Shown piece after piece: positions 9,163 to 17,936 of a stretch of 64,000 nt of DNA. This DNA comes from Roseivivax sp. GX 12232 (GTDB taxonomy: Bacteria; Pseudomonadota; Alphaproteobacteria; Rhodobacterales; Rhodobacteraceae), in the NCBI RefSeq assembly GCF_021272185.1, contig NZ_JAJSEC010000001.1, positions 682,001 through 746,000 of the forward strand. The letters run 5' to 3'. The translations under genes and the position numbers were made by a program. Numbering within the stretch: the first letter of the stretch is position 1; each line of letters begins with the position of its first letter. A model generated the notes under the pieces. It made no database searches, was not told where the DNA came from, and saw only the letters and a list, made by a program, of their open reading frames with translations.

Positions 9163-9936
9163 TCAGCCGCGCTCGTTCTCGTCCTCGTCTTCCTCGTCGT
9201 CGCTGCTCTCCGGCAGGTTGAAGAAGGACTCCGCGTCGGCGTAGTTCTCGTTGCCGCCCGAGGTGCCCTCGTCCTCGTCCTCGCCGCGCGGGTCGGAGAG
9301 CGAGAAGCTCTCCAGCCCCTCGATCGAGGAGGGCAGCCGCGGCTCGGTGTCCATGCCCAGCGACTGCTCGGTCGAGACGAGCTTGCGGCGCTCGTCGTCG
9401 TTCATCACCTGCTCCTTGCCCTTGGAGGCCTTGGCCACCGCGGCATCCAGCTCGGACTGGCGGCAGAGCCCCAGCGCCACCGGGTCGATGGGCTGCAGGT
9501 TGGAGATGTTCCAATGCGTGCGCTCGCGGATCGACTGGATCGTCGGCTTGGTGGTGCCGACGAGCTTGGAGATCTGGCCGTCCGACAGCTCGGGGTGGAA
9601 CTTCACCAGCCAGAGGATCGCCGCCGGGCGGTCCTGCCGCTTGGAGAGCGGCGTGTAGCGCGGGCCGCGCCGCTTGTCCTCGTCGACCGCGGCGGGGTTG
9701 TGCTTCAGCTTCAGCTTGTGCAGCGGATCGGTCTCGGCCTTGTCGATGTCGTCCTGGGTCAGCTGGTTGTTGGCGACCGGGTCGAAGCCCTTCACGCCCC
9801 CGGCCACGTCGCCATCCGCGATGCCCTGGATCTCGAGCTCGTGCATGCCGGTGAAATCGGCGATCTGCTTGAAGGTCAGGGTCGTGTTGTCGACGAGCCA
9901 GACCGCGGTGGCCTTGGGATGCAACAGCTTGGCCAT
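9163..9936 (-). CDS. trcR: DUF1013 family cell-cycle transcriptional regulator (TrcR-like)
   Basis: A 257-residue alphaproteobacterial protein. The first ~175 residues match the DUF1013/TrcR pattern: MAKLLHPKATAVWLVDNTTL at the start, then TFKQIADFTGMHELEIQGIA, a helix-turn-helix-like stretch. A second putative HTH is SDGQISKLVGTTKPTIQSIR. The C-terminal 80 residues are acidic and variable, ending DDEEDEDENERG. The family is annotated as transcriptional regulators of the cell cycle in alphaproteobacteria. GGAGAG lies upstream of the ATG. It is divergent from the RNase T2 gene. Confidence 0.85.
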   Translation of the reverse strand: MAKLLHPKATAVWLVDNTTLTFKQIADFTGMHELEIQGIADGDVAGGVKGFDPVANNQLTQDDIDKAETDPLHKLKLKHNPAAVDEDKRRGPRYTPLSKRQDRPAAILWLVKFHPELSDGQISKLVGTTKPTIQSIRERTHWNISNLQPIDPVALGLCRQSELDAAVAKASKGKEQVMNDDERRKLVSTEQSLGMDTEPRLPSSIEGLESFSLSDPRGEDEDEGTSGGNENYADAESFFNLPESSDDEEDEDENERG

Positions 9937-10015
9937 GATCTCTCCTTCAATAGTCTTTCTGCGCCCCCCAGGCTTCGGGCCCAGGGAGGTCCCGGGCGGT
10001 CCGGGACGGTTTCCG

Positions 10016-10043
10016 TTGTCGGGGAACTTGCGCGCTATATAGT
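10016..10043 (+). promoter_or_regulatory. Putative sigma-70 promoter of the RNase T2 gene
   Basis: TTGTCG at 10016-10021 and TATAGT at 10038-10043, with a 16-bp spacer. The expected transcription start, six to seven bases after the -10 box, coincides with the ATG at 10050, so the message may be leaderless. Prediction only. Confidence 0.5.
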
Positions 10044-10049
10044 CCGGCC

Positions 10050-10724
10050 ATGCGTCGGATGAAAGAGCAAATCACCGCCCTGGCCTTGGGCCTCGCCCTG
10101 GCCCTGGGGGTCGTCCCGCCGGGCGCCGGCCCGGCCCGCGCCGAGGGCGAGCCCGCGGGCGTCTTCGACTACTACGTGCTGGCGCTTTCCTGGTCGCCGA
10201 CCTGGTGTGCGCTCGAGGGCGACGCCCGCGGCTCGCCGCAATGCGCGCCCGAGCGCGACGCGGGCTGGATCCTGCACGGGCTCTGGCCGCAGTTCGAGGA
10301 GGGCTGGCCGGCCTATTGCCCGACCACGGAACGCCCGCCCTCGCGGGCCATGACCGGCGACATGGCGCGGATCATGGGCACCTCGGGGCTCGCCTGGCAC
10401 CAGTGGAAGAAACACGGCACATGCTCGGGGCTGAGCGCGGCGGAGTATTACGCCAAGGCCGAGGCGGCCTTCGACAGCCTCACCCGCCCCGGGGTCTTCG
10501 CGCGGCTGGAACAGCCGGTGCGCCTGCCCGCGTCGCTCGTCGAGGAGGCCTTCCTGAAGGAAAACCCCGGGCTCGCGCCGGACATGCTGACGGTGACCTG
10601 CCGGTCAGGGCGGATCCAGGAGGCGCGGCTCTGCCTGACCCGCGACCTCGCGCCGCGCGACTGCGGGGCGGACGTGGTGCGGGACTGCCGGCTGGATGAC
10701 GCGCTGATGGCGCCGATCCCCTGA
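10050..10724 (+). CDS. Secreted ribonuclease T2 family protein
   Basis: A 224-residue endoribonuclease-type protein with an N-terminal signal peptide (hydrophobic residues 8-25, cleavage near ARA-EG at about 32), so probably periplasmic. The CAS I motif WILHGLWPQ carries His76. The CAS II segment HQWKKHGTC carries His122. The usual catalytic Glu of CAS II (HEWxKHG) is Gln118 here, which may alter activity. Cysteine pairs fit secretion. ATG at 10050 or an in-frame ATG at 10059 could be the start. It stands alone between trcR and the helicase. Confidence 0.88.
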   Translation: MRRMKEQITALALGLALALGVVPPGAGPARAEGEPAGVFDYYVLALSWSPTWCALEGDARGSPQCAPERDAGWILHGLWPQFEEGWPAYCPTTERPPSRAMTGDMARIMGTSGLAWHQWKKHGTCSGLSAAEYYAKAEAAFDSLTRPGVFARLEQPVRLPASLVEEAFLKENPGLAPDMLTVTCRSGRIQEARLCLTRDLAPRDCGADVVRDCRLDDALMAPIP

Positions 10725-11091
10725 GCGGGGCTCGCCGCGCGGGGGCTGGGCGCTGGGTGGCCCATCGGTCCGGTGGAGCGGTCGGGGAGCTGAGACCTGC
10801 TCTGGCGCTATGACCCCCGGCGGGCCTTGGCGGATGCGTGCGGGCGGCGGCACCACACACCGGCCCATCCAACCACCACGCGCCCCGCCCACACCAGCAA
10901 CTCTCCGCCCCCAAGCCCAAGCCACATTCCGCCCAGCCTGCCCTCCAGCCCCCCCTGCGACAAAGGCAGCGCGAGATCGCATCTATACAGAGCCCGTCAA
11001 AGGCGCTAATGGGACGCCTTCGGGCCTCCGACCACGGCGGCCGCGGCGCGGCTCTTCCGCGCCGGCACTTTACTGAGAACGGTTCCCCCTC
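10725..11091 (+). other. 367-bp intergenic region upstream of the helicase
   Basis: Leader region of the DEAD-box gene. It includes a locally AT-richer stretch near 10975-11015 (GCATCTATACAGAG and surroundings) that may hold the promoter, which would leave a 5' leader of about 80 nt. No ORF, tRNA or clear terminator was recognised. Confidence 0.4.
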
Positions 11092-13194
11092 ATGCTCCAG
11101 CCCCTATCCGATGCGCTCGCCGAGCGCGGTTACGACACGTTGACGCCGGTGCAGGAGGCGGTGACCGACCCCGCGCTGGCCGAGGCCGACCTCCTGGTCT
11201 CCGCGCAGACCGGCTCGGGCAAGACGGTGGGCTTCGGGCTGGCCATCGGGCCGACGCTGCTGGGCGACGCCGAGACCCTCGACCGGCCGGGCATCCCGCT
11301 GGCGCTGATCGTCGCGCCGACCCGCGAGTTGGCCTTCCAGGTCACCCGCGAGCTCGACTGGCTTTATGCCCGCACCGGCGCGCGGGTCACCGCCTGCGTC
11401 GGCGGCATGGACATGCGCGCCGAGCGCCGCGCGCTCGAGGCCGGGGCGCATATCGTCGTCGGCACGCCGGGGCGGCTTGTCGATCACATCCGGCGCGGGG
11501 CGCTGGACCTCTCGGGCCTGCGCGCGGTGGTGCTGGACGAGGCCGACGAGATGCTCGACCTGGGCTTCCGCGAGGACCTGGAGTTCATGCTGGGCGAGGC
11601 GCCCGAGACGCGCCGGACGCTTCTCTTCTCGGCCACCGTGCCGCCGGCCATCGTGACGCTGGCGCAGCACTACCAGCGCGAGGCGGTACGGGTGACCACC
11701 CTGTCGGAGCGCGGCCAGCACGCCGATATCGCCTACCAGGCGCTGCAGGTCGCCCCGCAGGACGCCGAGACCGCGATCATCAACGTGCTGCGCTTCCACG
11801 AAGCGCAGAACGCCATCGTCTTCGCCAATACCCGCGCCACGGTGAACCGGCTGACCGCGCGCTTTGCCAACCGCGGCTTCCAGGTGGTCTGCCTGTCGGG
11901 CGAGCTGAGCCAGGCCGAGCGCAGCCATGCGCTGCAGGCCATGCGCGACGGCCGCGCCCGGGTCTGCGTCGCCACCGACGTGGCGGCGCGCGGCATCGAC
12001 CTGCCGAACCTCGAGCTGGTGATCCACGCCGAACTGCCGACCAACGCCGAGGGCCTGCTGCACCGCTCCGGCCGGACCGGCCGCGCGGGCCGCAAGGGTC
12101 TCTCGGCGCTGATCGTGCCGCCGAAGCTGACCAAGCGCGCCGAGCGGCTCCTGAAGAGCGCCCGGGTCAGCGCCGAATGGACCCAGGCGCCCGGCGCCGA
12201 GGAGATCCTGCGCCGCGACGAGGAGCGGCTCCTGGCCGATCCGACCTGGCAGGAGGCGATCTCCGAGGAGGAGGCCGGGTTTGCCACCCGCCTGCTCGAG
12301 AACCAGAGCCCCGAGGCCGTGGCCGCCGCCTACCTGCGGCTCTACCGCCAGAGCCATTCCGCCCCCGAGGAGCTGTCGGACCCCGAGGCGCGCCCCGCGC
12401 CCAAGGCCCGCGCGCCCTTCGGCCCGAGCGCCTGGGTGGCGCTCTCGGTCGGCCGCGACCAGCGCGCCGAGCCGCGCTGGATCCTGCCGCTTCTGTTGCG
12501 GGCCGGCGGGCTCGACAAGGCGGCGATCGGCGCGATCCGCGTGCAGCCGCGCGAGACCTTCGTGGAGATCGCCGAACCGGCGCTGCCGCTCCTGATGGAG
12601 AAGCTCGGCGCCGAGGGCGAGATCGAGGAGGGCCTGCGCCTGCGTCTGCTGGACGGGGCCCCCGACCTCGACCGCCCCGCCCCCGCCCCGCGCGACCGCA
12701 AACCGCGCCCCGAGCGTGGGGATCGGTTCGAGAAGGGTGATCGGCCTGCGAGGGGTGAGCGGTTCGAGAAGTCCGACCGCCCGGCACGGGGTGAGCGCTT
12801 CGAGAAGAGCGACCGACCCGCACGGAGCGACCGTTTCGAGAAATCCGACCGCCCGGCGCGTGGTGATCGGTTCGAGAAAGGCGACCGCCCCGCACGGGGC
12901 GATCGCTTCGAGAAGTCCGACCGCCCGGCGCGGAAGGACCGCTTCGACGCCTCCGAGCGGCCGCAGCGCAAGCCGCGTCCGGCGCAGGGCGAGGGCGAGG
13001 CGCGCAGTGCGGGCCCCCGCAAGGGCAAGCCCACGGACAAGGGCGAGGGGCGCGGCGCGCCCTGGGGCCCGAAGCCCCGCGGCAAGGGCCCTCAGCGGCC
13101 CATGGGCGCCAAGCCGAAGCCCGGGGCCAAGCGCCCCGAGCAAGGCGAGGCCGGACCTCGGCGCGGCAAGCCCAAGGCGCGCTTCGACCGCTGA
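11092..13194 (+). CDS. DEAD-box RNA helicase with DbpA-type domain and 12-residue C-terminal repeats
   Basis: A 700-residue DeaD/CsdA-like helicase for ribosome assembly and mRNA remodelling. It has a Q-motif region (LTPVQEA), Walker A AQTGSGKT at 38-45, PTREL at 76-80, DEAD at 149-152, SAT in LLFSATVPPA, and HRSGRTGRAG. A DbpA/CsdA-like RNA-binding domain lies around residues 440-520. Residues 543-626 are seven copies of a 12-residue unit of the type GDRFEKSDRPAR, and the rest is basic Gly/Arg/Lys/Pro-rich, probably an RNA-binding disordered tail. A strong terminator follows. Tail length may differ between strains because the DNA repeats are direct 36-bp units. Confidence 0.95.
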   Translation: MLQPLSDALAERGYDTLTPVQEAVTDPALAEADLLVSAQTGSGKTVGFGLAIGPTLLGDAETLDRPGIPLALIVAPTRELAFQVTRELDWLYARTGARVTACVGGMDMRAERRALEAGAHIVVGTPGRLVDHIRRGALDLSGLRAVVLDEADEMLDLGFREDLEFMLGEAPETRRTLLFSATVPPAIVTLAQHYQREAVRVTTLSERGQHADIAYQALQVAPQDAETAIINVLRFHEAQNAIVFANTRATVNRLTARFANRGFQVVCLSGELSQAERSHALQAMRDGRARVCVATDVAARGIDLPNLELVIHAELPTNAEGLLHRSGRTGRAGRKGLSALIVPPKLTKRAERLLKSARVSAEWTQAPGAEEILRRDEERLLADPTWQEAISEEEAGFATRLLENQSPEAVAAAYLRLYRQSHSAPEELSDPEARPAPKARAPFGPSAWVALSVGRDQRAEPRWILPLLLRAGGLDKAAIGAIRVQPRETFVEIAEPALPLLMEKLGAEGEIEEGLRLRLLDGAPDLDRPAPAPRDRKPRPERGDRFEKGDRPARGERFEKSDRPARGERFEKSDRPARSDRFEKSDRPARGDRFEKGDRPARGDRFEKSDRPARKDRFDASERPQRKPRPAQGEGEARSAGPRKGKPTDKGEGRGAPWGPKPRGKGPQRPMGAKPKPGAKRPEQGEAGPRRGKPKARFDR
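12718..12969 (+). repeat. Seven 36-bp in-frame tandem repeats in the helicase tail
   Basis: Seven consecutive 36-bp units encode GDRFEKGDRPAR-like peptides (first position G, S or K; D/E and G/S alternations; the last unit KDRFDASERPQR is degenerate). Third-base differences between units show that the array is not newly amplified. Confidence 0.9.
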
Positions 13195-13222
13195 GCGGGT
13201 TGCGCTCGATTTGAACTAGGAA

Positions 13223-13258
13223 AGGCGTCGACCTCAGCGGGTCGGCGCCTTTTTCTTT
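13223..13258 (+). terminator. Rho-independent terminator of the helicase gene
   Basis: An 11-bp stem (AGGCGTCGACC with GGTCGGCGCCT, one G-U pair) with a 6-nt loop is followed by TTTTCTTT. It begins 28 bp after the stop codon and is one of the clearest intrinsic terminators in the window. Confidence 0.88.
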
Positions 13259-13293
13259 GGGTGGTTTGATGTGGGCTTGGGGCGTGAGGCACG

Positions 13294-13333
13294 GGCCTTG
13301 GCCTTGGCCTTGGCCTTGGCCTTGGCCTTGGCC
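13294..13333. repeat. Hexanucleotide tandem array (GGCCTT)6.7
   Basis: Six perfect GGCCTT units plus GGCC, 40 bp. It is in the convergent space between the helicase terminator and the 3' end of the VCBS gene and lies in no supported gene. Confidence 0.95.
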
Positions 13334-13433
13334 AGCGATGATGCACGCGGTTAGGTCCGTCGAGTGCGCCAGCGCCTCAGCTGAACCTCGGCAACTTCAA
13401 ACGCTGCCAGCCTCAGCCGCTCCAAGCGCCCCC

Positions 13434-14147
13434 TCACCCACCACACCCCGTCGCCGTCTCCGGCCCGGCGTAGGGCCGCAGCACCGAGGTGCTGAGCGCC
13501 CGCCCGTCGAAGCGCACCGCCAGGACCTCGCGCCAGGCGCCGTCGGCTAGGACCAGCGCGGGGCCCTCGGGGCAGGCGCGCAGGCCGCCGAAGATCCGGG
13601 GCTCGCCGATCCGGTGATTGCTGACGCCGGTGAGCCGCGCCACCTCGCGCAGGCCGTCCCCCTCGATGTGGAACAGGCGCAGCACGCGCGCCAGATGCGG
13701 GCGGTCGACATAGGCGATCTCGATCACCCCGTCGCCGTCGAGATCCCCCGCGCCCGCGGGCGCCAGCCAGCGGTGGGTCTGGCCGATGAAGGCGCCGCGC
13801 GCGAGCGGCACCAGCCCCGCGCCGTCGAACCGCCAGATGGCCAGCCGGGCGCCCTTTTCGGCATGGGTCTCGACGGTGATCACTTCCGGCGCGCCGTCGC
13901 CGGTCACATCGGCGAGCCGCGGCGCGGTGTCCTCGAAGACCATGGGCGCGTCCCAGTGCACCCGGTGGCGGCTGCCGTCGGTCAGCGTGACCACGAGGTC
14001 CTCGTATTCCACCGCGTCGCCCAGGACCCCGTGGGCGTAGCGCGTGGTCGGCCCGTCATAGCGGGCCGCGGCGATCTCCTGCGCCGCGATCGGCGCGGCA
14101 AGGCCCGAGAGCGCCAAGAGCGCCAGGAGCCCCGCCGCCAGCCGCAT
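13434..14147 (-). CDS. Secreted VCBS/FG-GAP repeat protein
   Basis: A 237-residue protein with a signal peptide (MRLAAGLLALLALSGLAAPI, cleavage likely after IAA-Q). It contains beta-propeller-type FG-GAP/VCBS units such as LADVTGDGAPEVITVETH and GDLDGDGVIEIAYVDRPH, the latter with a calcium-binding-like DxDGDG sequence. Probably periplasmic; the target is unknown. The start codon is immediately downstream (2 bp) of the ferredoxin stop, so the two form an operon. It ends convergent with the helicase. Confidence 0.82.
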   Translation of the reverse strand: MRLAAGLLALLALSGLAAPIAAQEIAAARYDGPTTRYAHGVLGDAVEYEDLVVTLTDGSRHRVHWDAPMVFEDTAPRLADVTGDGAPEVITVETHAEKGARLAIWRFDGAGLVPLARGAFIGQTHRWLAPAGAGDLDGDGVIEIAYVDRPHLARVLRLFHIEGDGLREVARLTGVSNHRIGEPRIFGGLRACPEGPALVLADGAWREVLAVRFDGRALSTSVLRPYAGPETATGCGG

Positions 14148-14148
14148 C

Positions 14149-14583
<435 letters not shown>

Positions 14584-14585
14584 TC

Positions 14586-15002
14586 ATGCAGATCCGTCCC
14601 TCCCGCCCCGCAGCCGCCGTCCGGGCCCGCGCCGACGGCAGCGACTGGCCGCGCCCGCCCGCCTGCCTGACGGCCGCCGAGCTCGACCTGCCGCCCGAGG
14701 GCGCGCGGGTGGCGGTGGCAGGGCTGGTGATCCTGCGCCAGCGGCCGGGCACCGCCAAGGGGGTGATCTTCATCACCCTCGAGGACGAGACCGGCGTGGT
14801 GAACGTGATCGTCTGGCGCAAGCTCTACGAACGCTTCCGCCGGGCGGTGATCTCGGGGCGGATGCTGCGGGTCACCGGGCGGCTCCAGCGCGAATCGGGC
14901 GTGACCCATGTCATCGCCGAGGAGGTCGAGGACATCTCGCCCCTGCTCGACCGGCTGCTCAGCGCCCCGGAGACGCTTTCCCGCGGGGCGGAAAGCGGCT
15001 AG
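14586..15002 (+). CDS. Stand-alone OB-fold protein derived from the C-terminus of DnaE2
   Basis: A 138-residue protein. Residues 38-125 resemble the C-terminal OB-fold (tRNA_anti) of the error-prone polymerase DnaE2: RVAVAGLVILRQRPGTAKGV, then FITLEDETGVVNVIVW and RVTGRLQRESGVTHVIAEEV. Full DnaE2 is over 1000 residues, with PHP and polymerase domains before this point; none of that is present in the preceding 500 bp. The gene keeps an SOS box and promoter directly at its start. Either it is a remnant left by an internal deletion that joined the SOS promoter to the 3' end, or a domesticated single-stranded-DNA-binding module. The frame is intact and codon use looks normal. Confidence 0.75.
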   Translation: MQIRPSRPAAAVRARADGSDWPRPPACLTAAELDLPPEGARVAVAGLVILRQRPGTAKGVIFITLEDETGVVNVIVWRKLYERFRRAVISGRMLRVTGRLQRESGVTHVIAEEVEDISPLLDRLLSAPETLSRGAESG

Positions 15003-15043
15003 TCTGCGCGCGACGACGCGGCAGAAAATCCAGAGCAGCCAAT

Positions 15044-15592
15044 ATGTTCCCCAAACCGGCCCGGACCGCCTGCCTGGTCACGACGCTTGCCCTGGCGGCC
15101 TGCGCGCCCGCCGGCCCCGGCGAGGAGGCCTCCGCGCGGCCCGGCTTCAACACCATGGGGCTCGGCGACGACGATTCCCGGCCCGCGCCCGAGGGCGGCT
15201 GCTACGCCACCGAGCGGGTGCCCGCGGTCTATGCCCAGGTGCCCGGCCAGGTGCAGGTCGTCCAGGCCGAGCGCGACGCCGAGGGCAATGTCACCGCGCC
15301 GCCGGTCTACCGCAACACGCTGGTGCCGAAGCTGGTCCGCCCGCGCGAGGAGATGCGCTTTCCCGCGCCCTGCCCGCCGGTCTTCACGCCGGAGTTCATC
15401 GCCTCGGTGCAGCGCGCGCTTTCGGCCCGGGGGCTCTACGCGGGCCCGGTGACAAGCCGGATGGACGCCCGGACCCGCGCCGCGATCCGCAGCTTCCAGG
15501 AGGCCCGGGGGCTCGAGAGCGACAAGCTGGCGCTGGAGACCGCGCGCGAGCTGGGCCTCGTCGCGGTGGAGCTGCCCGGGACGGAGGGGTAA
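15044..15592 (+). CDS. Lipoprotein with C-terminal peptidoglycan-binding domain
   Basis: A 182-residue protein starting MFPKPARTACLVTTLALAAC; LALAAC is a lipobox, with acylation expected at Cys20. The middle is Pro/Val-rich. Residues ~123-175 form a peptidoglycan_binding_1-like domain: SVQRALSARGLYAGPVTSRM and DARTRAAIRSFQEARGLES. Likely anchored in a membrane and contacting the cell wall. It starts 41 bp after the OB-fold gene. The ATG at 15044 is chosen for the lipobox position; the frame is open further upstream. Confidence 0.83.
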   Translation: MFPKPARTACLVTTLALAACAPAGPGEEASARPGFNTMGLGDDDSRPAPEGGCYATERVPAVYAQVPGQVQVVQAERDAEGNVTAPPVYRNTLVPKLVRPREEMRFPAPCPPVFTPEFIASVQRALSARGLYAGPVTSRMDARTRAAIRSFQEARGLESDKLALETARELGLVAVELPGTEG

Positions 15593-15780
15593 GGGCGTGG
15601 CTTGGGGGTGGCGGTGACGGAGCATCCTCGCCGCCATTTCTGCCCGGTCGGCCCCCTCTAGATATCTGTAACTATTACAAAAAATGCCGGCGCCGAGCGC
15701 GGCCAGCGCCTGGTTGGCCGCCCTCTGGCCCTGCCCTGCCCGACCGGACTCAATCGCCCCGGGCTCGCGCCAGCACCGAG

Positions 15781-15820
15781 CATCGGCATCGGCATCGGCA
15801 TCGGCATCGGCATCGGCATC
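15781..15820. repeat. Hexanucleotide tandem array (CATCGG)6.7
   Basis: Six perfect CATCGG units plus CATC, 40 bp, in a convergent intergenic region. Same copy number and length as the unrelated GGCCTT array at 13294-13333. Confidence 0.95.
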
Positions 15821-15852
15821 GATGCAATTCCCCGCCCCACCCCGCAACGCAA

Positions 15853-15876
15853 TAGGCCGGGCAAAAGCCCGGCCTA
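15853..15876 (-). terminator. Hairpin at the 3' end of the degP-like gene
   Basis: Perfect 10-bp stem TAGGCCGGGC with a 4-nt loop. On the minus strand it lies 49 bp after the protease stop. No good U-run follows on either strand, so it may be a weak or Rho-assisted, possibly bidirectional terminator. Confidence 0.5.
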
Positions 15877-15924
15877 CCGTCAGATCACAGGGTCGTCTCC
15901 GCGCCGCCTCGCGCGGCGAGCGGC

Positions 15925-17418
15925 TCACTCCTCGCCGAGGCTCAGCGCCACAAAGCGCGGGTCGTCGTTGCGGCGGATCAGCAGCAGGATCGAGGTCCGC
16001 CCGGCGTCGCGCGCCGCGGCGATCCGGTCCTCGAGGTCGGCGATCTCGGCGACCGGCGACTGGCCGGCCTCGGTGATCACGTCGCCCGCGCGCAGGCCCT
16101 TGTCGAAGGCCTCGCTGGCCTCGTCGACCTCGGTCACGACCAGCCCTTCGCTGCCCGGCTCGAAGCCGAACTCCTCGGCCAGCTCCGGGCTCGCGGGCGA
16201 GAGTGTCAGCCCCAGGAGGTCGGTCGAGCTGGGCGCCTCGGGCGCCTCCTCTTCCGGCGTTTCCTCGGAGCCCGAAGCCTCGGCATCCTCGCGGCGGCCC
16301 AGCGTGACCATCAGCGTCTCGGTCTCGCCCTCGCGGTTGACCACCACGCGCACGGTCTTGCCGACTTCGGTGTTGCCGACCTGGCGCACGAGGCTGCGGG
16401 TGTCCTCCACGTCGCGGCCGTCGAAGCGCACGATCACATCGCCCGAGAGCATGCCCGCGTCCTTGGCCGGGCCGTCGGGCACATCGGTCACCAGCGCCCC
16501 CGCGGCGGCGGCGAGGTCCATGGCCTCGGCCACGTCCTCGGTCACGTCCTGAATGCGCACGCCGAGCCAGCCGCGCCGGGTCTCGCCGAACTCGCGCAGC
16601 TGGTCGACCACCCGGGTCACCACGTTCGAGGCCATGGAGAAGCCGATGCCGATCGAGCCGCCGGTGGGCGAGAGGATCGCGGTGTTCACCCCGATGACCT
16701 CGCCCGAGAGGTTGAAGAGCGGCCCGCCCGAGTTGCCGCGATTGATCGCCGCGTCGGTCTGGATGTAGTCGTCATAGGTGCCCGAGAGCGCCCGGTTGCG
16801 CGCCGAGACGATGCCCGCAGAAACCGAGAAGCCCTGGCCCAGCGGGTTGCCCATGGCGATCACCCAGTCGCCCACCCGGGCGCCGTCGCTGTCGCCGAAG
16901 GAGACGAAGGGCAGCGCGGTCTCGGCCTCGACCTTGAGAAGCGCGATGTCGGTGTTGGGGTCGGTGCCGACCACCTCGGCGGGCAGCTCCTCGCCCGAGA
17001 AGAATTCGACCAGGATCTCGTCGGCGCCCTCGATGACGTGGTTGTTGGTGACCACGAAGCCATCCTCGGAGATCACGAAACCCGAACCCAGGGCCGAGGA
17101 GCGGCGCGGCCGCTGGCCGGGGCCGTTGCGGTCCTGGAACTCGCGGAAGAAATCCTCGAAGGGCGAGCCCTCGGGCACGATGCCCTCGGGTCCGGCGCGG
17201 CCTTCGACCATGGTTTCGGTGGTGATATTGACCACCGCCGGGCTGACCCGGTCGGCAAGATCGGCGAAGCTGCGCGGCGCGTTGCCCTGGGCCGCGGCGA
17301 AGACCGCCTGGGCCAGGAGGAACAGCACCGAGAGGCTGGCGATCCAGAAATAGCCAAGCGCGCGGCGCGCCAGGTCGTCGTCGCCGGTGCGGGCGATGGC
17401 AGATGCGTGAGAGGTCAA
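15925..17418 (-). CDS. Do/DegP-family periplasmic serine protease
   Basis: A 497-residue HtrA protein for envelope protein quality control. A hydrophobic segment at residues 22-42 acts as signal or anchor. The catalytic triad is His127 (TNNHVI), Asp157 (NTDIALL) and Ser230 (GNSGGPLF). Two PDZ domains follow at about 280-370 and 410-485. An acidic low-complexity spacer (about residues 382-400) separates them. It is downstream of hflK, hflC and the DUF2065 gene, a common order in alphaproteobacteria, but a 324-bp gap suggests its own promoter. Confidence 0.94.
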   Translation of the reverse strand: MTSHASAIARTGDDDLARRALGYFWIASLSVLFLLAQAVFAAAQGNAPRSFADLADRVSPAVVNITTETMVEGRAGPEGIVPEGSPFEDFFREFQDRNGPGQRPRRSSALGSGFVISEDGFVVTNNHVIEGADEILVEFFSGEELPAEVVGTDPNTDIALLKVEAETALPFVSFGDSDGARVGDWVIAMGNPLGQGFSVSAGIVSARNRALSGTYDDYIQTDAAINRGNSGGPLFNLSGEVIGVNTAILSPTGGSIGIGFSMASNVVTRVVDQLREFGETRRGWLGVRIQDVTEDVAEAMDLAAAAGALVTDVPDGPAKDAGMLSGDVIVRFDGRDVEDTRSLVRQVGNTEVGKTVRVVVNREGETETLMVTLGRREDAEASGSEETPEEEAPEAPSSTDLLGLTLSPASPELAEEFGFEPGSEGLVVTEVDEASEAFDKGLRAGDVITEAGQSPVAEIADLEDRIAAARDAGRTSILLLIRRNDDPRFVALSLGEE

Positions 17419-17742
17419 TTCCGGCTCCCTTTACCTCGAAATCCCTGCGGCGGCCCGGCCTGACGGCGGGGCACCTGAGGAAAAGATAGGCGCTTTCCCG
17501 CAGCTCTCAAAGCGCGAAGCGTCGGGTCAAGAGCTTGTGAGACATGGAAAGCGCGGGGCGGCGCGGGAGGGGCCGTCCTGGGGGATCGGGTTGTGCGGGA
17601 GGTGGCGGCGCTTGGGGTGTGCGCGGCGTAGTCACCGGAGGCTCGGGCTCTGTCGGAGAGAACGGTGCGCGTCGCCGGGCGGCTTGGCCCGGAGCGGCGG
17701 CACCAATAGCGTGACGCGCGGCCCGCTGGCCCCGCGCGCCTC
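17419..17742 (-). other. 324-bp gap upstream of the degP-like gene
   Basis: Separates the DUF2065 gene from the protease gene in an otherwise tight operon. It probably holds a protease promoter. I see no clear heat-shock or extracytoplasmic sigma-factor site and no ORF with family features. Confidence 0.45.
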
Positions 17743-17931
17743 TCAATGCGCGAACCAGAGCACCACGATGCCGCTGGCCAGCGTCACTAGGCCCAGGAGC
17801 CGCCGGGTCTCGAGCGGCATGGCCGAGAGCGCCTCGAGCAGGCGTTCGACAAGCGAAGGGGCCAGCGCATAGGCCAGCCCCTCCACGATCAGTGCTCCGG
17901 CGAGCATGACAAGGACGATCTCGCCCGTCAT
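17743..17931 (-). CDS. DUF2065 family small membrane protein
   Basis: A 62-residue protein with two hydrophobic helices (residues 3-25 and 43-60) joined by a short amphipathic stretch ending PLETRRLLG. Matches the DUF2065 (YjeT-like) family, almost always found next to hflC/hflK. Role unknown. Its start is 5 bp after the hflC stop, so it is co-transcribed. Confidence 0.88.
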   Translation of the reverse strand: MTGEIVLVMLAGALIVEGLAYALAPSLVERLLEALSAMPLETRRLLGLVTLASGIVVLWFAH

Positions 17932-17936
17932 CGCGC

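Larger units (their letters stand above)
15593..15924. other. 332-bp convergent intergenic region with hexamer array and hairpin
   Basis: Between the lipoprotein (plus) and degP-like (minus) genes. It contains the (CATCGG) array at 15781-15820 and a hairpin at 15853-15876. A short AT-rich spot at about 15658-15684 stands out, but no ORF was supported. Confidence 0.6.

Noticed and set aside
14586-15002. Calling the OB-fold gene a plain pseudogene
   Set aside because: The frame is intact, starts right at a complete SOS promoter and has normal composition; decay remains possible but is not shown.
15781-15820. Possible CRISPR or iteron array
   Set aside because: Unit is 6 bp with no spacers; it is a simple tandem microsatellite, as is 13294-13333.
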